Shown here piece by piece: positions 4,580 through 6,580 of a stretch of DNA of 6,580 bases. This DNA is from Desulfurococcales archaeon ex4484_204 (lineage in GTDB: Archaea; Thermoproteota; Thermoprotei_A; Sulfolobales; NBVN01): the NCBI GenBank assembly GCA_002255065.1, contig NJEF01000052.1, positions 1-6,580 of the forward strand. The letters are read 5' to 3'. Positions within the stretch are counted from its first letter, which is position 1; each line of letters begins with the position of its first letter. The position numbers were made by a program, and so were the translations under genes. The notes under the pieces were generated by a model. It worked only from the letters and a program-made list of their open reading frames with translations. It had not been told where the DNA came from and did not search any database.

Positions 4580-5425
4580 TTGCTAGAAGCCTTGAAACCG
4601 CTGATAGAGAGCGTCTACTTAAGTACGTATTCATACGTTAAGCCGGGAGCCCCCCACAGGTTCTCCACCTACTTCCTTAACCTCCACAGTATAGTGCACA
4701 CGTTTACGTCAGCTATAGGTGAGTACCTAAGGTCTATAGAGGTGGGGTACCAGGTCTCTGAGGGTAAGCTAGGGTTTAATAAGGTGCCTGTTGGAGACCT
4801 AATCTCCAATGCGCTGCACAGCTCGTCTAAGAGGTTAGGTCCTTCGAGCTTCCAGGAGCTCCACCTAGTAATGATCCCAACAGTCATCGCCGCATCATAC
4901 TCCTTAAAGCTCAGGGGTAGGAGTGAGGGGTTCAGCAAGGCTTTCTTAGACGGTCTAAGAAACACTATTCTGTATAATGACGTTAGAGAGACCGTGAAGG
5001 TCTATACGGCATTAAGAGATCTTGGGGGGAGGTATTCATCAATAATTAACTCCTTAGCATTGACAGCAAGTAGGATAGAGGTTGAGGCGGCGTCGTTGAG
5101 CGACCTACTTAGTGATATAGGTAGGTCTGATAAGGCTGTGTATGCGTTTAATAAGCTATATATGCATTTCATCGACCTATCGAACAAGTTCATTAATTAC
5201 TACGTAGACAGTAGGGACCTCAACTACGCAGCTACCGCAACATATGCGTTAATAGTTAAGAACCTCTTAGGAATCACCTTCAACCCTAAGATAAAGACCA
5301 GGGGGGACCTCCTTAAACTCCTTAAGCTTGATAAGGAATTCCACGATAAAGGGCTTGAACTATCATACCTACTACCAGTACTCACTGCTGTAACCTTTAT
5401 AGGGCTCGCCAGGTTAGGCATATAA
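4580..5425 (+). CDS. Divergent CitG-like (triphosphoribosyl-dephospho-CoA synthase family) protein
   Basis: This complete 281-aa, mostly helical protein is about the length of CitG. Bacterial CitG/MdcB join ATP and dephospho-CoA to make 2'-(5''-triphosphoribosyl)-3'-dephospho-CoA, the prosthetic-group precursor of citrate lyase or malonate decarboxylase. Family features seen: Y-V-KPGAPHRFS (19-29) equivalent to the conserved KPG-x-hR block; HSIVHTFTSAIGEYL (36-50) as the next helix; a VGDLISNAL block (71-79); RNTILYNDVRETVKVYTALRDLGG (127-150) equivalent to the 'T-x2-DAVDVYxAIR' region; and a C-terminal FNPKIKTRGDLLKLLKL segment. Where archaeal relatives I recall have an NTNLG-type motif, this protein reads SSFQELHL (89-96), so a nucleotide-binding motif appears lost. 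No citrate lyase or malonate decarboxylase gene is nearby, so the classical role is unlikely. The TTG at 4580 is the first possible start after an in-frame stop at 4574-4576; GTGGTG 7 nt before it may be the ribosome binding site. Confidence 0.65.
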   Translation: MLEALKPLIESVYLSTYSYVKPGAPHRFSTYFLNLHSIVHTFTSAIGEYLRSIEVGYQVSEGKLGFNKVPVGDLISNALHSSSKRLGPSSFQELHLVMIPTVIAASYSLKLRGRSEGFSKAFLDGLRNTILYNDVRETVKVYTALRDLGGRYSSIINSLALTASRIEVEAASLSDLLSDIGRSDKAVYAFNKLYMHFIDLSNKFINYYVDSRDLNYAATATYALIVKNLLGITFNPKIKTRGDLLKLLKLDKEFHDKGLELSYLLPVLTAVTFIGLARLGI

Positions 5426-5682
5426 CCTGCATCAATACAGGGGTAGGTATAGGAGATACTGCATTAAGGCGGCTTACAGCAGCCTAGGCGTGTGAGGATA
5501 CTCCAGGTCTTCCCTTTAAATTATGAGGACTCACTTACCTGTGGGTTCATATAGGCATTAATCTACAACATCCTAAAGGGACGTATGGGGTAGCCTCCAT
5601 CATCCCGTAGACCCCGTGAACTGTAGGGGTTTAACGCCTTTATGAATAGAGTCTTAAAGGCCTTGAATATCGCATTTAATTG
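5426..5682. other. 257-bp convergent intergenic region without a recognised gene
   Basis: The stretch lies between two gene ends. I see no reading frame with a start and ribosome binding site, no tRNA T-loop, and no C/D box pair on either strand. It contains an A/T box (ctttaaatta, about 5514-5523, plus), several short T/A-rich tracts and the hairpin described at 5609-5632. It is longer than the other convergent gap in the window (86 bp) and may hold an RNA gene that I cannot identify. Confidence 0.5.
5609..5632 (+). other. 7-bp hairpin in the convergent intergenic region
   Basis: AGACCCC (5609-5615) pairs with GGGGTTT (5626-5632) over a 10-base loop, with one G-U pair when read as plus-strand RNA. 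It lies 184 bp after the CitG-like stop. There is no T-run just after it, so a terminator role is weak; it may be part of an unknown structured RNA. Confidence 0.4.
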
Positions 5683-6435
5683 CTAACCCCTAATTCCTAA
5701 GAACTCTGCGAGAGTCTTCCTAGGCCTAGCCTCTATTAACGTGATCCCCTTCCTTGCTGGTAGGGATACGTTGTATACCTTAATGGAGTCTATCGTTGCT
5801 TCAACAACTACTGCGTTGTGTGCATGTGCGTGGATCACTATGTCTGGCTTAGCCTCCTTAACAGCCCTCTCCATGGCCTTAGAGCCCATGTATGGGTAGA
5901 CCTTCTCAGGCTCCCCCTTCACCGTTGTAAAGGTTGGTGCGTAATGGGTTATCAGGACGATGAGGTCGGCATGCCTTCTAAGCTCCTTAACTATCCTCTT
6001 AATAGTTCTAGGTCTCTCCCTGTAAACTATTTCTAGCTCCGGCTTGTGCTTCCTCTGCCAGAATGTGAGCCTCTCCAGGGACCCCCTAGTACCTACGAAG
6101 CCTACCTTAACCCCATTAATTATCATTAGGGCTGGTGAGTCGTTAAGCCATATGACCTCCGGGTACCTCTTAATAAACTCAGCCTCTAGTTCGTGGTACT
6201 CCTCGTTGCCGAAGACGGCGATTATGGGCACCTTAGGGAAGCGTGTCCTAACCTCCTTAAGTATTGGCTCTAAGTCGCTAACCCTACCCTCATCAACCAT
6301 GTCCCCCGCAAAAATGCATACATCGGGCCTAGCCCCTACTATGGACTTCAAAGACGCTTTAAATACGCTGAAGTACCTACCCCCATGGACATCGCCAACA
6401 GCGCATATCCTCACAATCCCCATCTCCCAGACCAA
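5683..6435 (-). CDS. Calcineurin-like metallophosphoesterase
   Basis: This is a complete 250-aa soluble enzyme of the dinuclear metallophosphoesterase superfamily, which hydrolyses phosphomonoesters, phosphodiesters or nucleotides. All metal-ligand blocks are visible: GDVHGG (14-19, D15 and H17), AGDMVDEG (43-50, D45), FGNEEYHE (75-82, N77), ITHYAPT (162-168, H164) and IHAHAHN (201-207, H204 and H206). The second-block histidine of the usual GNHD/E is glutamate (GNEE). That histidine normally helps protonate the leaving group, so the substrate or mechanism may be altered. The SLPARKGI segment near the C-terminus is usual for archaeal members. The TTG at 6433-6435 gives MVWEM...; the in-frame ATG at 6421-6423 (MGIVRICAVGD) is more likely, because the family starts just before the first strand and a TATA box predicts transcription from about 6435. 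The substrate is unknown and no partner gene is adjacent. Confidence 0.88.
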   Translation of the reverse strand: MVWEMGIVRICAVGDVHGGRYFSVFKASLKSIVGARPDVCIFAGDMVDEGRVSDLEPILKEVRTRFPKVPIIAVFGNEEYHELEAEFIKRYPEVIWLNDSPALMIINGVKVGFVGTRGSLERLTFWQRKHKPELEIVYRERPRTIKRIVKELRRHADLIVLITHYAPTFTTVKGEPEKVYPYMGSKAMERAVKEAKPDIVIHAHAHNAVVVEATIDSIKVYNVSLPARKGITLIEARPRKTLAEFLGIRG

Positions 6436-6457
6436 TAATGTTAGTGTAGGGGGTTAA

Positions 6458-6466
6458 TACATATAC
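6458..6466 (-). promoter_or_regulatory. TATA box for the metallophosphoesterase gene
   Basis: The minus strand reads GTATATGTA, centred near 6462. It predicts a transcript start at about 6435, giving a leader of about 12 nt for the ATG at 6423 or a leaderless TTG start. It shows that the gene need not be read through from the gene at the right edge. Confidence 0.5.
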
Positions 6467-6505
6467 TTCAAGCCTGTAGGCCGTTCGCCTAAGCTGTGTC
6501 TTCAT

Positions 6506-6580
6506 TTATCTTTTTGTACTGTTTTGGGTGTTGTTGGGTTCGTCACGGTCTCCCCCGTGCAAGCTACGGGAGCCTTTATA
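6506..6580 (-). CDS. Partial C-terminus of a minus-strand gene, possibly TnpB (IS200/IS605)
   Basis: The minus strand is open from the right edge to a TAA at 6506-6508 and encodes 24 residues (YKGSRSLHGGDRDEPNNTQN, then STKR). The tail is short, polar and probably disordered. Its codons contain a 7-bp hairpin (6552-6572). A GC-rich hairpin spanning the last codons is characteristic of TnpB genes of IS200/IS605 elements, where the 3' end of the gene doubles as the omega (reRNA) scaffold. An S-x-LHGG tail is compatible with archaeal TnpB ends as I recall them, but no catalytic domain is visible, so the call is tentative. It could equally be the end of another gene or a chance open frame. Confidence 0.35.
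   Translation of the reverse strand, partial: YKGSRSLHGGDRDEPNNTQNSTKR
6552..6572 (-). other. GC-rich hairpin at the end of the right-edge gene
   Basis: On the minus strand CTCCCGT (6572-6566) pairs with ACGGGGG (6558-6552) over a 7-base loop: seven continuous pairs, one of them U-G. On the plus strand the same bases would give an A-C mismatch, so as RNA the structure is intact only in the minus transcript. This fits a functional RNA element in the 3' end of the minus-strand gene. Confidence 0.5.

Noticed and set aside
4669..4965. 98-aa minus-strand open frame
   Set aside because: It lies inside the CitG-like gene on the opposite strand and has no promoter or ribosome binding site of its own; a coding shadow.
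6044..6457. 137-aa plus-strand open frame
   Set aside because: It is antisense to the metallophosphoesterase, whose motifs are clear; low-complexity Ser/Thr/Pro product typical of a shadow.
6477..6491. TAGGC-CGTTC-GCCTA hairpin as a terminator
   Set aside because: It is a short 5-bp stem upstream of the phosphoesterase promoter. The T-rich run lies to its right and serves no plus-strand gene. Archaeal termination does not need a hairpin, so the role is unsupported.
6541..6562. GGGTTCG-like sequence near 6540 as a tRNA T-loop
   Set aside because: No acceptor, D or anticodon stem can be built around it, and the region is better explained as the coding end of a minus-strand frame.
1..6580. CRISPR array
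   Set aside because: No regularly spaced direct repeats of 24-37 bp are present; the only tandem repeat is the short in-gene 12-bp unit at 93-119.

Overview
The window looks like chromosome from a thermophilic archaeon of the Thermoproteota (TACK) group. The gene families (RimK/CofF-type ATP-grasp ligase, archaeal GPT-type glycosyl-phosphate transferase, Lrp regulator, DUF1614 membrane protein, archaeal CitG homologue, archaeal metallophosphoesterase) are typical of that group. Other archaeal signs are TATA boxes about 26 nt upstream of likely transcript starts, very short leaders, TTG/GTG starts, heavy use of AGG/ATA/CTA codons and a C/D box guide RNA. No rRNA or tRNA is present, so the lineage cannot be fixed further.

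Layout, left to right: (1) the N-terminus of an OPT-like membrane transporter running off the left edge (minus); (2) a RimK/CofF/MptN-type glutamate ligase (minus); (3) a divergent promoter with a symmetric A/T box, then a GPT/MraY-like sugar-phosphate transferase (plus) whose ribosome binding site sits in a 7-bp inverted repeat; (4) a minus-strand two-gene unit of a 78-aa TusA-fold-like protein and an Lrp/AsnC regulator, divergent from a 121-aa unknown protein with a CxC-x8-CxC motif (plus); (5) a C/D box sRNA in the next gap, with its own TATA box and two guides that can pair with 16S rRNA; (6) a DUF1614 membrane protein (minus) divergent from a CitG-like protein (plus), with a perfect 10-bp palindrome at the predicted DUF1614 transcript start; (7) a 257-bp gap with a hairpin and no recognisable gene; (8) a metallophosphoesterase (minus) with an altered GNHE motif; (9) at the right edge, the last 24 codons of a minus-strand gene containing a GC-rich hairpin, possibly a TnpB/IS605 3' end.

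Most genes appear to be separate transcription units with their own TATA boxes, apart from the TusA-like/Lrp pair. The window does not encode one obvious pathway. The sugar-phosphate transferase probably starts N-glycan lipid assembly, and the ligase probably extends a cofactor or protein with glutamate. The strongest non-protein signal is the C/D sRNA. The least explained protein-level signal is the divergent TusA-like/Lrp versus CxC-protein locus.
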